NCBI RefSeq assembly: GCF_041080835.1
Contig: NZ_CP129683.1
Span: 2,294,001-2,358,000 of the forward strand
Origin: Bifidobacterium sp. WK012_4_13
Lineage (GTDB): Bacteria; Actinomycetota; Actinomycetes; Actinomycetales; Bifidobacteriaceae
Direction of reading: 5' to 3'
DNA: 64,000 nt
Part shown: piece after piece, positions 1 to 8,738 of the stretch
Position numbering within the stretch: the stretch's first letter is position 1
Layout: every line of letters starts with the position of its first letter
The notes under the pieces: model-generated
Seen by the model: the letters and a program-made list of their open reading frames with translations, nothing else
Databases searched by the model: none
Told to the model about the DNA's origin: nothing
Made by a program: the position numbers and the translations under genes

Positions 1-153
1 GTCATGAACTATGCCCTTACCAAGACCGCGACCTGGATACAGAAGGGTGGCATCGAATCTGACTGGAGCGCATATGTCTCGAAGCTCAACAGCGTCGGAC
101 TCAAGCAGAACGTGCAGCTCTGGCAGAAATACTACAACCAGTACACCAAGTAG
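1..153 (+). CDS. C-terminal end of a sugar ABC transporter substrate-binding protein (partial)
   Basis: Only the last 50 residues and the TAG stop lie in the window. The frame is open from base 1 and ends in QLWQKYYNQYTK. The SDWSAYVSKLNSVGL stretch resembles the C-terminal helices of LplA/YtcQ-type solute-binding lipoproteins. The stop is 39 bases upstream of an LplB-type permease on the same strand, which is the usual order for this family, so it is probably the binding component of the importer encoded by the next two genes. The extracellular ligand cannot be read from this fragment; the downstream GH32 and sugar kinase suggest a fructan oligosaccharide or fructoside. The family call rests on position plus weak sequence resemblance. 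Confidence 0.72.
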   Translation, partial: VMNYALTKTATWIQKGGIESDWSAYVSKLNSVGLKQNVQLWQKYYNQYTK

Positions 154-192
154 CAGCCTCGGTTAGAACACGATCATCGGAAGGGAAGCGCA

Positions 193-1251
193 ATGAGTGC
201 AAGCGCAACTGTTGCCAGCGTATCCGCTGGGCAGACACAGGTAAATCCTGGACTGCAGAATGAAACACAAATCGTTCCAGTGGCGGCAACGGCCGAATCC
301 AGAAAACGGACCCGCAGACCCCGTCGAACGGATCCGGGATACCGCAGGAATGCTGGGCCTTTCGCGAGATTGGCCGAACACTTCAGGCGCTATTGGCAGC
401 TGTGGCTTATGGTCACGCCTGCAATCTGCTTCATCGGGCTCTTCGCCTATGTCCCCATGTATGGCGTTCAGCTCGCCTTCCGAGATTTCGTACCCAGCAA
501 GGGCCTCGCAGGAGGCCCTTGGGTGGGGCTGAAGTATTTCAGGCAGTTCCTGGAATCTCCGATGTTCGGCAACATCATGAAGAACACGATTTCCATCAGT
601 CTGTGGACCATGGTGATGGGTTTCATAGCGCCGATCATCCTCGCACTGCTCATCAACCAGATCGGCAGCAAGAAGATCAAGGGATTCGTCCAGACGATCA
701 CCTACATGCCGCATTTCATCTCGACCGTGGTGATCGTGGCGATGATCAGCATTTTCCTTACACCGGACACGGGTCTGCTGGGAAGATTCTTTGGAGACAC
801 AAGCCTGCTCGGCAATCCGGACCTGTTCACGCCGATCTATTGGATTTCCGAGGTCTGGCAGCACGTCGGCTGGAATTCGATAATCTATCTGGCGGCATTG
901 TCAAGCGTCGACACCTCTCTCTACGAGGCGGCCAAGGTCGATGGCGCCCGCAGGATGCAGCTGATACGCTACGTCGATTTTCCAACGATCATGCCAACCT
1001 GCGGCATTCTCCTGATCCTGAACATGGGAAGCATCCTCAACGTTGGATTCGAGAAGGTTTTCCTGATGCAGAACGCCTTGAACCTATCCGCATCCGAGGT
1101 CATTTCGACCTATACCTACAAGATCGGCATCGTCTCGAATCAGTTCTCGTATTCGACGGCCATAGGTCTGTTCAACACGTTAATCAATTTCGTATTCCTC
1201 GTCATCGCCAACGCGATTTCGAAGAGGGTTTCCGAAACCAGCATCTTCTAA
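193..1251 (+). CDS. sugar ABC transporter permease, LplB type
   Basis: A 352-residue inner-membrane protein of the binding-protein-dependent transport family. A long charged, Arg-rich cytoplasmic N-terminus (about residues 1-55) precedes several hydrophobic segments. The EAA loop that docks the ATPase is visible as EAAKVDGARRMQLIRYVDFP, around residue 237. The preference for LplB over MalF comes from the LRDFVPSKG-type region after the first membrane segment (here FRDFVPSKG) and from pairing with an LplC-type partner. The ATG at 193 follows a GGAAGGGAAGC ribosome site. It follows the binding protein and is 12 bases from the next permease. No ATPase gene lies in the visible operon, so a shared MsmK-like ATPase encoded elsewhere is the usual inference. 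Confidence 0.9.
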   Translation: MSASATVASVSAGQTQVNPGLQNETQIVPVAATAESRKRTRRPRRTDPGYRRNAGPFARLAEHFRRYWQLWLMVTPAICFIGLFAYVPMYGVQLAFRDFVPSKGLAGGPWVGLKYFRQFLESPMFGNIMKNTISISLWTMVMGFIAPIILALLINQIGSKKIKGFVQTITYMPHFISTVVIVAMISIFLTPDTGLLGRFFGDTSLLGNPDLFTPIYWISEVWQHVGWNSIIYLAALSSVDTSLYEAAKVDGARRMQLIRYVDFPTIMPTCGILLILNMGSILNVGFEKVFLMQNALNLSASEVISTYTYKIGIVSNQFSYSTAIGLFNTLINFVFLVIANAISKRVSETSIF

Positions 1252-1263
1252 AGGGGAATGGAT

Positions 1264-2229
1264 ATGTCAATGGCAGCTACAAGCAAGAATACCGGTTCCA
1301 GGCAGCCGCAGAAGGTCAGCGGCGATGAGATACCTTGGAATCGCAAGCATGGTCAGAGCAAGACGATATCCGACCACGTCGCGGACATAGTCATCGGCCT
1401 CGTGGTGCTGGCGATCGTCATCGTCGTGCTCTATCCGCTCTGGTTCATAGTCATAGCGTCGTTCTCCGATCCCACGAAGGTCGCAATCGGGCAGGTCGTG
1501 GCCTTGCCGCAGGGCACGAACTTCACGGGCTACACGAGAATATTCGAGGATTCACGCATCTGGAACGGCTATCAGAACACCCTGCTCTATGCAGTCGTGG
1601 GTACGGTCCTCAACATGGTCGTCACGCTTCCGGCGGCGTTTGCGCTGTCTCGATCCGAGTTCAGGCCGAGAAGGATCATCATGTTCCTGTTCACCTTCAC
1701 GATGTTCTTCGGTGGCGGGCTGATTCCAAGCTATCTGCTGTACAAGCAGATCGGCATTCTCAATTCGATGTGGGTGTTCATTCTTCCAGGAGCCGTGAGC
1801 GTCTACAATCTGATCATCGCTCGCTCATTCTTCGAGACGTCGATTCCGGAAGAGCTCCACGACGCAGCGCAGATAGACGGCATGTCATATTTCGGCTACT
1901 TCATGAGAATCGTACTGCCGCTTTCGAGCGCCATCATCGCCGTGATTGCGCTGTATTATTTCGTCGGCCATTGGAACGACTACTTCACCGGTCTGATCTA
2001 TATCCGTGATTCCACGAAGGAACCGTTGCAGAACGTGCTCCAATCGATACTGCTGGCAAACCAGACCAACTCGAACACGGCGGGCATGACCGCCGTCGCC
2101 GCGCAGCGCTTCGCCGAACAGATCAAATATGGCGTGATCATCGTTTCGACCTTGCCTCTGCTCGTGATGTATCCGTTCCTGCAGAAGTACTTCAACAAGG
2201 GTGTCATGATCGGAGCGGTAAAGGGCTGA
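1264..2229 (+). CDS. sugar ABC transporter permease, LplC type
   Basis: Second membrane component (321 residues from the chosen start) of the importer. It has six expected hydrophobic segments and an EAA-like loop (DAAQIDGMSYFGYFMRIVLP) near residue 200. The segment FGGGLIPSYLL is characteristic of the LplC/YtcP branch that pairs with LplB. An in-frame ATG at 1258 overlaps the AAGGGG ribosome site at 1251-1256, leaving almost no spacing; ATG 1264 has normal spacing and was preferred. The gene is co-transcribed with its neighbours, and a YesL-like gene follows after about 115 bases. Substrate is inferred only from the downstream GH32. Confidence 0.9.
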   Translation: MSMAATSKNTGSRQPQKVSGDEIPWNRKHGQSKTISDHVADIVIGLVVLAIVIVVLYPLWFIVIASFSDPTKVAIGQVVALPQGTNFTGYTRIFEDSRIWNGYQNTLLYAVVGTVLNMVVTLPAAFALSRSEFRPRRIIMFLFTFTMFFGGGLIPSYLLYKQIGILNSMWVFILPGAVSVYNLIIARSFFETSIPEELHDAAQIDGMSYFGYFMRIVLPLSSAIIAVIALYYFVGHWNDYFTGLIYIRDSTKEPLQNVLQSILLANQTNSNTAGMTAVAAQRFAEQIKYGVIIVSTLPLLVMYPFLQKYFNKGVMIGAVKG

Positions 2230-2345
2230 TCGCCCGGAGCGCGCGCAGACGCTGGAACGACGGGCCTGTCAGGGCCGAGCGACGTGCCGCATGCGTGACG
2301 CTGGCAATGATCGATGAACTTTCCCGAATGGAAACGAGGATTGAT

Positions 2346-3026
2346 ATGCTGTCTAGATTTTCGCTGAGGTATGAGCGGATATGCCGCATGATCGTGACGA
2401 TATTCGCCGTCAACGTCGCCATGGTCGCCCATACGCTGCTCGGTGCGGTTATCGTCGGATTCTTTCCCTCGATCGCGGCCGCCCACTCCACATATCGCCT
2501 GTGGCTGCTGAGCTCGGATCGAGTCTGGTCGGTGAGGAAGACATGGTCGACCTTCCATGGATTCTGGAAGGGCGAGATTCGCTCTGCCAATGAGTTTGGC
2601 TGGTCGCTGTCTGGCGTGTGGCTCCTGCTGATCGTTGACTATTGGATGGTCAATTGGCACGATATCGGCGGAACCATCGGTATCGGCATCTCGGGCGCCC
2701 TGGTCGTCATCATGGTCTTCGTCGGAATGTTTACGCTGCTGAGCTGGGTTCTGCGTTCGAACTTCAATGAATCCAACCGCTGGGCCATCAAGACGACATT
2801 GCAGATGGTCGTTGCACGACCTCTCTGCAGTCTGATAACGGCGGCACTCTTCATGCTTACGGTGTGGGCCTGGTACACATGGCCCGGGATTCTGGTCGTG
2901 TTCGGCCTGTCCGTTCCGGCATTTCTTTCGTCCATCACCGTCTTCTCATATGCGAGACTTCCTGGAATGGATATTCATGGCACGCGATTCAGCGTCGCCA
3001 CGCCCAGCAACAACACGGAGGACTAA
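2346..3026 (+). CDS. YesL-like (DUF624) membrane protein
   Basis: A 226-residue protein with a short N-terminus followed by hydrophobic segments near residues 15-40, 80-100, 115-135 and 165-200. The sequence HSTYRLWLLSSDRVWSVRKTW is split across typical DUF624/YesL features: an FFPS motif followed by a conserved WR-rich region. Proteins of this family are often encoded next to LplABC-type sugar importers and glycoside hydrolases; their biochemical role is not established. An upstream in-frame ATG at 2295 exists, but ATG 2346 is preceded by CGAGGA with good spacing. It ends 3 bases before the GH32 gene, so the two are probably translationally linked. An accessory role in transport is an inference from context. 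Confidence 0.78.
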   Translation: MLSRFSLRYERICRMIVTIFAVNVAMVAHTLLGAVIVGFFPSIAAAHSTYRLWLLSSDRVWSVRKTWSTFHGFWKGEIRSANEFGWSLSGVWLLLIVDYWMVNWHDIGGTIGIGISGALVVIMVFVGMFTLLSWVLRSNFNESNRWAIKTTLQMVVARPLCSLITAALFMLTVWAWYTWPGILVVFGLSVPAFLSSITVFSYARLPGMDIHGTRFSVATPSNNTED

Positions 3027-3029
3027 TCG

Positions 3030-5120
3030 ATGAGCTCTATAGCGCAGTCAATGCCCATCACAGAAACAATCGACGAGCAGGGCTTTCCCAGTGGCGAATA
3101 CACACGCTTGGAACTTTTCGTGGAACGTCGCAATCAGGGAATCGCCGCTGGCGTCGAGCTGAGATGCGACGACTCGGAAAGTCCCGTCCGGGAGCTTCTC
3201 GACGGCGCACGCCGAAGGCGGCACGTCACCTTCGACCTGGAAAGGCACGCCAACTATTCCCTGGCTGTGAGCAATGCGCGTATCTCGATGGCATATCTTT
3301 CAGGCGGCCAAGACCTGCTGGACAGGGGAGTCAGCTACCTGACGGTATCGGCCTGCGAGCTGCGACCGAATCATGTCAGGAGTGACGGCGAAGACGGCGG
3401 GGAAGCCCCCGCTGGCGAGCTTCAGTCTCGCTCGGATCGCGAAGATCCTCGCTGGAATCCAGTCGACGTGGAGGTCGCCGAGGACCTTGGCCGATTCTAT
3501 GAGGGCAATGTCAGACCCAAGGTCCATTTTGAACCATTCGAGCGTTGGATGAACGATCCCAACGGCCTGTGCCAGTTCCAGGGGCGATACCACATGTTCT
3601 ACCAGCTCAATCCATACGGCTGGCAATGGGACAACATGCATTGGGGCCATGCCGCGAGCAGGGATCTGATTCACTGGGTGCATCTGCCTGTCGTGCTCTT
3701 CCCCCAGCAGGAGCTTGATGAGTCGGAGCATCTCTCCGGGGGGGCATTCTCCGGAAGCGCCGTGCCGATCGATGCTCAGGGTCGCCCCTGCGCCGGCGAT
3801 GATGCCCATGCCATGCGATTCTTCCTGACAAGGCACATCGAGGAAGGGGGCGACCCCGAATCGCTGGTCGAATCGCAGACCACATGCGTAAGCTACGACG
3901 GGATAGGCGTCGAGCAGGAGCATACGGTCGTTGAGCGGCCACTCGTCGGCGGCATCGGGCATGAACTCGGAAGAGACTTTCGCGATCCGAAGGTTGAATG
4001 GCGATTCAAGGCGGAGTGTGACCAATCGAAGCCCATGACCTTGATGACTGTGGCCTCGAACCTTCCTAGGAAGGATGTGCAGGAGCAGCATTACGCATAT
4101 GTCTGGGAACCGGGCTCAGATCTCAGGCGAGGATGGTTCGCGCTGGATTCCATGGATGAGGCCGGAGCGAACGCGGCAGACGACGCCCGAGTCCCCGCGC
4201 TGGCCGGATTCGTTGCGGATGACGATACGCGGCTCGACGATGCAGATGCATGGAGATACATCGGACCCATGTTCGCCGATACGGAGCATCCCGAGGCCTT
4301 CACCTATGAATGCCCCGATTTCTTCCCTCTCGATGGGCACGACGTCGCCGTTGCGGCATTGATGAAATACAGGGATGGAGGTGGAAGGTTCCAGCCGGTC
4401 GTATGGTATTCGGGTGACCTCGAGCTTCGTGGCACGGAACGCCAGCCTCGCTTCACGGCAAGGACGAGTGGCCTGTGCGATTTTGGCACGAGCTTCTATG
4501 CCGTGCAGTCATTCGGCGATGATTCAGGGCGACGCATAGCCATCGGCTGGCTTGCCGACTGGTTTGGCGTGCGCCGGGAAGGCGAGCATCGCGCAAACGG
4601 AGCCATGACGCTGCCGAGGGAACTGCACGTCCGGGATGGAAGGCTCACAAGCTATCCCGTGAGGGAAGTCTTCGACCAGTTGCTGGGAAAGGTGCTGCTG
4701 AGATCCTCGGCGCAGACCGGACAATCCTGTGGGTGCGGTGTGGCCGGACAACGCATTTCCGGCAATGCATACTATGCAAGGATCGAGCTTCCCGATGATT
4801 CGGACTTCGACATTGAGATCGCGTCCGAACCGCAACGTGGTTCCCTCCATCTCGTCAGGCAGGAGGGGATCACCCGGATAGCGACCCATGGGTCCAACAC
4901 GGACTCATTGCATCTCAGCTCCGGCATCTGCGATGCAAGGACCATGGAGATATTCTATGACCGAGGCATCGCGGAGATCTTCCTCAACCACGGGGAAGCG
5001 GCAGCCGCTGTGCTCAGCGCGTGCAATGGTGAGGATGGAATGTTCCAAGCGCAGTTCGATGAGGCCATGAACGGCCAAGCGAAGGTGGAAGTCCGCGAGC
5101 TTCGTGGCATCTGGGACTGA
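3030..5120 (+). CDS. GH32 beta-fructofuranosidase / fructan hydrolase with extra N-terminal module
   Basis: A 696-residue enzyme that should release fructose from fructosides such as sucrose, fructo-oligosaccharides or short fructans. The three GH32 signatures are present: WMNDPNG at 173-179 with nucleophile D176, FRDPK with D319 stabilising the transition state, and YECPD with acid/base E427. A beta-sandwich-like C-terminal part follows from about residue 530. GH32 enzymes usually reach WMNDPNG within the first 20-60 residues; here about 165 residues precede it (a predicted beta-rich 20-110 part, then a charged linker 115-150). No signal peptide is seen, so it acts in the cytoplasm. A GGAG ribosome site precedes ATG 3030. 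It sits between the importer and a PfkB kinase. Exact specificity (sucrose, inulin or levan type) cannot be read here. Confidence 0.92.
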   Translation: MSSIAQSMPITETIDEQGFPSGEYTRLELFVERRNQGIAAGVELRCDDSESPVRELLDGARRRRHVTFDLERHANYSLAVSNARISMAYLSGGQDLLDRGVSYLTVSACELRPNHVRSDGEDGGEAPAGELQSRSDREDPRWNPVDVEVAEDLGRFYEGNVRPKVHFEPFERWMNDPNGLCQFQGRYHMFYQLNPYGWQWDNMHWGHAASRDLIHWVHLPVVLFPQQELDESEHLSGGAFSGSAVPIDAQGRPCAGDDAHAMRFFLTRHIEEGGDPESLVESQTTCVSYDGIGVEQEHTVVERPLVGGIGHELGRDFRDPKVEWRFKAECDQSKPMTLMTVASNLPRKDVQEQHYAYVWEPGSDLRRGWFALDSMDEAGANAADDARVPALAGFVADDDTRLDDADAWRYIGPMFADTEHPEAFTYECPDFFPLDGHDVAVAALMKYRDGGGRFQPVVWYSGDLELRGTERQPRFTARTSGLCDFGTSFYAVQSFGDDSGRRIAIGWLADWFGVRREGEHRANGAMTLPRELHVRDGRLTSYPVREVFDQLLGKVLLRSSAQTGQSCGCGVAGQRISGNAYYARIELPDDSDFDIEIASEPQRGSLHLVRQEGITRIATHGSNTDSLHLSSGICDARTMEIFYDRGIAEIFLNHGEAAAAVLSACNGEDGMFQAQFDEAMNGQAKVEVRELRGIWD

Positions 5121-5164
5121 AGAACTTCACCTGCGGCAGGCCGGCATGCCGGGACAGGCAGGTT

Positions 5165-5185
5165 CCGCGGGGGCGATGCCCGCGG
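5165..5185 (+). other. intercistronic hairpin between GH32 and PfkB genes
   Basis: CCGCGGG at 5165-5171 pairs perfectly with CCCGCGG at 5179-5185 across a 7-base loop. There is no T tract. It lies between the GH32 stop and the ribosome site of the PfkB gene, so it may shield a processed mRNA end or pause transcription rather than terminate it. Confidence 0.5.
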
Positions 5186-5223
5186 CGTGGACCAAGTCAG
5201 CAGGTTATTGGAATGAGGTTGGC

Positions 5224-6207
5224 ATGGATATCCTGGGTTTGGGCGGCAGCGCACTCGACACGATCAAGGTGGTCGATCATCTGCCCGTCAGAGATGGATT
5301 CTGCAGCGTGCTTTCGACGCGTCGCATGCTTGGAGGCAGCGGGACCAACGTGCTGGTCCAGGCACAGCGACTCGGAGCTCGGACTGCATCGATCTCGAAG
5401 GTCGCCGATGACGCGGACAGCGATGCGATAGTCGATTCGCTGCGACGCATCGGGGTCGATACCAGAGGGGTGATTCGGCAGCAGGGCGGTTTCGCCGCTC
5501 CGCGCTGCCTGATCTATGTGGATGGCCATGGAGAGAAGGCCCTCGTTCTCGATGGCGATGGAAGAAGGGCGCTTCCGCCGATCAGCATGGAGGAGGCGTC
5601 GTTTGACCTGATGAATGAGACTTCCGTGCTGTATCTTGACCTCAATCCCGCGGAGCTTTCGCTTGCCGCCGCCAAAATCGCGAAGGACAAGGGGAAAACC
5701 GTCGTATGCAACATGCAGGAAGACTTCGAAACGGTGCTGTCCAAGGGCATAGACCGAGAATTCCTCTATGAGCTACTCCACTACGTCGATGTCTTCGCAC
5801 CATGTCAGGAAGGAGTCGGGCCCTGTGCGGGAAGCTACGAGATCGATGACGAAATCGAATTCGTGCGGAGGCACTTTTCGGGGATCATCGTCCTGACCCA
5901 GGGATCGCGTGGCGTATGCGCCGTCGATGCCTCGAATCGCAGATTCGACGTTCCCGCCTTCGACATCGATGCCAGGGACACGACCGGCGCCGGGGACTCG
6001 TTCATCGGTGCATTCATGACCGAGCACATCATAGGTGACTGTCCGATGAGACAATCCCTTGTCTTTGCATCGGCTTGCGCTGCCTTGACCTGCATGGACT
6101 ATGGTGCTCTGTCCTCTCCCACGCGGGGAAGGGTGGAAGAATTCCTTGCCAGTCATGGCAACGGTATGGGAGAAGACCTTCGAACGATCGCTCATAAGGA
6201 GAATTGA
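5224..6207 (+). CDS. PfkB-family carbohydrate kinase (probable fructokinase)
   Basis: A 327-residue ribokinase-fold enzyme. The N-terminal MDILGLGGSALDTIKVVDHLP and the GGSGTNVLVQAQRLG region match sugar-binding signature 1. DTTGAGDSFIGAF near residue 257 is PfkB signature 2, with the catalytic Asp in GAGD. It should phosphorylate a sugar with ATP; with GH32 next to it, fructose is the likely substrate. The frame is open from 5104, but ATG 5224 opens exactly at the conserved first strand and follows GAGG at 5215-5218. The stop is one base before the next start, indicating tight coupling to the ADP-ribosylglycohydrolase-like gene. A PfkB enzyme paired with that family could instead act on a ribosyl or nucleoside substrate, so specificity is uncertain. 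Confidence 0.85.
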   Translation: MDILGLGGSALDTIKVVDHLPVRDGFCSVLSTRRMLGGSGTNVLVQAQRLGARTASISKVADDADSDAIVDSLRRIGVDTRGVIRQQGGFAAPRCLIYVDGHGEKALVLDGDGRRALPPISMEEASFDLMNETSVLYLDLNPAELSLAAAKIAKDKGKTVVCNMQEDFETVLSKGIDREFLYELLHYVDVFAPCQEGVGPCAGSYEIDDEIEFVRRHFSGIIVLTQGSRGVCAVDASNRRFDVPAFDIDARDTTGAGDSFIGAFMTEHIIGDCPMRQSLVFASACAALTCMDYGALSSPTRGRVEEFLASHGNGMGEDLRTIAHKEN

Positions 6208-6208
6208 A

Positions 6209-7222
6209 ATGACATCCACTGCCCGTCTGGTGCGAAACGTGCTGCTTTCCATTGCATATGGCGATGCCATGGGAATGCCGACGGAGAATCTTACAAGGTC
6301 TCAGATTGCCGAACGATATGGTGACATCACCGAATTCAACGAGAGCCCCGATGACGTCGGGACATTCATCCGCCATCTTCCCGCCGGAACGGTCACCGAC
6401 GATACCGAAAATGCGATATTCCTGTGCAACATGCTCATCGATGCCAAAGGCAGGGTCGACCCTGAGCTGTTCGTGAAATATCTGATGGACTGGCTCGACC
6501 ATGATGAACGCAGCGCGGTCATGGTGGGACCGAGCACGAAGGGCGCCATCGAGGCAATCCGGCATGGCACGCCGCTGAAGGAGTCAGGCATCTGGGGAAC
6601 GACGAATGGCGCCTCGATGAAGATAGCGCCGATCGGGCTCATCTCTCCCGTCGCTGACATGGAGGGGTTGATCCGCAATGTGTCGGCGATCTGCATGCCG
6701 ACACACAATACCCAGGTGGCCATTCAGGGGGCATGCATCGTCGCGGCCGCTGTGAGCTATATGTTCGATAACCAGGACATCGACTGGAACGAGTACTACG
6801 GTTTCGTGCATCAGGCGGGAGCCCTGTCATCCAATCTTGGCAACCCGCTGCCCACGCCAGACATTCTCAGGCGCATAGACTATGGCCGTCACATCGCCGA
6901 CAGCGCCGACGAAGATGAGTTCCGTGACCAGCTCTACGGCTTCATGGGAACGGGTCTGGAAACCATTGAGACCGTCCCGGCCGCAATAACGATCGTCTAC
7001 CGCTACCGGGCGAATCTGCGTCTGTGCGTACGAACATGCGCGGGCATCGGTGGGGATACCGACACGCTCGGCGCGATCTGCGGTGGCATCTGTGGCGGAT
7101 ACGACTGCAATCTGACGGATGATGAGATAGATACGCTGCAAGGCGTCAATGCCATCGATTTTGGTGGCACTGCCGAAGGGATGTCGAGCATCGTCGACTC
7201 GGCAAGGGCACCGCGCGCATGA
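6209..7222 (+). CDS. ADP-ribosylglycohydrolase-family protein
   Basis: A 337-residue protein with both metal-binding signatures of the DraG/ARH family: TDDT at residues 63-66 in VTDDTENAIF, and GGDTDT at 281-286 followed by GAICGGICGG. The family cleaves N- or O-glycosidic bonds of ADP-ribose using two Mg ions. Many family members sit in sugar or nucleoside operons next to PfkB kinases and have unknown substrates. AAGGAG lies 8 bases before ATG 6209, one base after the PfkB stop, so translation is coupled. The role in a fructan operon is unclear: it could hydrolyse a ribosyl/fructosyl N-glycoside or modify a regulator. The stop codon lies within the first unit of a 19-bp tandem repeat. Confidence 0.85.
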   Translation: MTSTARLVRNVLLSIAYGDAMGMPTENLTRSQIAERYGDITEFNESPDDVGTFIRHLPAGTVTDDTENAIFLCNMLIDAKGRVDPELFVKYLMDWLDHDERSAVMVGPSTKGAIEAIRHGTPLKESGIWGTTNGASMKIAPIGLISPVADMEGLIRNVSAICMPTHNTQVAIQGACIVAAAVSYMFDNQDIDWNEYYGFVHQAGALSSNLGNPLPTPDILRRIDYGRHIADSADEDEFRDQLYGFMGTGLETIETVPAAITIVYRYRANLRLCVRTCAGIGGDTDTLGAICGGICGGYDCNLTDDEIDTLQGVNAIDFGGTAEGMSSIVDSARAPRA

Positions 7223-7310
7223 TTCCACGAATTGCTCATGGTTTCACGAATTGCTCATGGTTTCACGAGTTGCGCATAGTTCCAAGAATTACGCATGGTT
7301 CCACAGGCAA
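7216..7310 (+). repeat. five 19-bp tandem repeats spanning a stop codon
   Basis: Five contiguous 19-base units start at 7216, 7235, 7254, 7273 and 7292. The best conserved part is CATGGTTTCACGAATTG. Unit 1 contains the TGA stop (7220-7222) of the ADP-ribosylglycohydrolase-like gene; the later units have lost it. Copies drift from left to right. There are no spacers, so this is not a CRISPR array. Confidence 0.9.
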
Positions 7311-7352
7311 GCAAGCGTTTGGCGAATTATGATTGTCCTTGGCTGGCTTACG

Positions 7353-7366
7353 TGTAACGTTTGACA
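7353..7366. promoter_or_regulatory. candidate LacI-family operator
   Basis: TGTAACGTTTGACA is an imperfect palindrome centred on AACGTT, which resembles the central CG operators bound by LacI/GalR regulators. It lies about 85 bases upstream of the LacI-type gene at 7450, where autoregulation would be expected. No second copy was confirmed in front of the operon because that start lies outside the window. Confidence 0.35.
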
Positions 7367-7449
7367 TGGATGTGGAATCGACTACTTGGCAATTTCACAT
7401 GCAGCGGCCATGAGGGTGATGGCCGGATTGGCATTCGGAGAGGAAAAGC

Positions 7450-8511
7450 ATGGCAAGTGTCACAATGAAGGAAATCGCCAAGCAGACTGGCGTATCCATC
7501 TCTTCGGTCTCACTTGTGCTCAATAACCGGGATATGGGAAGGATAAAGCCGGAAATCGCAGGCAGAATCCGGGCGGCGGCCAAGGAGATGGGGTATCAGC
7601 CAAATCGCATAGCAAGCAGCATGAGAACCAACAAGACCCGCATCCTCGGCTTCATCAGCGATGAGATCGCCACCACGCCATTTGCCGGACGCCTGATTCT
7701 CGGAGCTCAGGACGCGGCGAGAATGTTCGGCTATACCCTGCTTACCGTGAACACCAACGGCGACAAGGAGCTGGAACTCAAGGAGATCGAAACCCTGCAG
7801 CAATACGGCGTCGACGGTTTTCTCTATGCACGCATGTTCAATCAGCCCACTTCCGTTCCGGAGGTGCTTCGCAAGGATCCACTCGTGCTGGTCGATGCGA
7901 CGGATGAACTCGCCAATCTGCCATCGGTGGTTCCCGACGAGATTCGCATCGGCAAGGACGTGACGGAGCGCCTGATCCAGGCGGGATGCAAACGCATCGC
8001 CTATATCGGCCTCAATGATTCGATCGCTGCCCAGACCGGACGTTTCAAGGGCTATCGCGATACCTTGGCGAAGCATCATATCGCCTATGACGAGCGTCTG
8101 GTCATCAATCCTGCGATCGGAGCCGAGGCATTTGCCGCAACCGAAACGCTGATGAAGACCCATCATCCCGACGGATTCTTCTGCTTCAACGATGCCCGTG
8201 CCTGGAGCGTGTATCAGTCTGCCGCCTGGCATGGTCTCGAAGTGGGAAAGGACATATCCGTCATCGGCGTGGACAACCATCAGGTTCTGGCAGAGACGCT
8301 GTCGCCGCATCTGACGACCGTCGAACTGCCACATTATGAGATGGGCTGCTGGGGCACCCGCAAGCTGATCTCGCTCCTCGAGGACTTCGACGTTGACGAG
8401 GTCGCACCTCCGCAGACCAATGCGGAGCTTCCCAGGCTCGACGCACTGCGAGCCAAGGTCGAATGCACGTTGATCGAGAAGGAATCGGTAGTCGGGAATG
8501 TGGGTGCCTGA
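7450..8511 (+). CDS. LacI/GalR-family transcriptional regulator
   Basis: A 353-residue repressor. The N-terminal helix-turn-helix is VTMKEIAKQTGVSISSVSLV, with the hinge helix region RIRAAAKEMGYQPNRIA near residues 40-56. The rest is a periplasmic-binding-like ligand domain (about 60-335), including FISDEIATTPFAG and a DNHQVLAETLSPHLTTV stretch typical of the C-terminal subdomain. A GGAGAGGAAAAGC site precedes ATG 7450. It follows the fructan operon on the same strand after a 227-base gap that holds tandem repeats and a possible operator, so it probably controls that operon in response to a sugar. Ligand identity is not visible. Confidence 0.9.
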   Translation: MASVTMKEIAKQTGVSISSVSLVLNNRDMGRIKPEIAGRIRAAAKEMGYQPNRIASSMRTNKTRILGFISDEIATTPFAGRLILGAQDAARMFGYTLLTVNTNGDKELELKEIETLQQYGVDGFLYARMFNQPTSVPEVLRKDPLVLVDATDELANLPSVVPDEIRIGKDVTERLIQAGCKRIAYIGLNDSIAAQTGRFKGYRDTLAKHHIAYDERLVINPAIGAEAFAATETLMKTHHPDGFFCFNDARAWSVYQSAAWHGLEVGKDISVIGVDNHQVLAETLSPHLTTVELPHYEMGCWGTRKLISLLEDFDVDEVAPPQTNAELPRLDALRAKVECTLIEKESVVGNVGA

Positions 8512-8546
8512 GACAGGCCGCGGCCATCTTGGATAATTTCGCCACC

Positions 8547-8606
8547 GTGAATTTCAACCTTATGAATTTCACCACTGTGAATTTCACCCCTGTGAATTTC
8601 ACCCCT
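8547..8606 (+). repeat. four 15-bp tandem repeats after the LacI gene
   Basis: Units start at 8547, 8562, 8577 and 8592. The consensus is GTGAATTTCACCCCT, and the last two copies are identical. A degenerate fifth copy lies at 8531-8546. The GAATTTCA core is partly palindromic. The array starts 36 bases after the LacI stop. The surrounding 8512-8738 stretch holds no convincing gene. Confidence 0.88.
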
Positions 8607-8738
8607 ATGGGTACTCTGTAACAGGTCATCGTCACAGCCATCCGATTTCTGGAAGGCGCGGACGGTGCGGGCAATGCAATGATTCATATTCAATGACTCA
8701 TGCTGAATGACCAATGCTATTGGGGAAGACTACTGCCG

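Noticed and set aside
7216-7310. Possible CRISPR array
   Set aside because: Units are contiguous without spacers and no cas gene is present.
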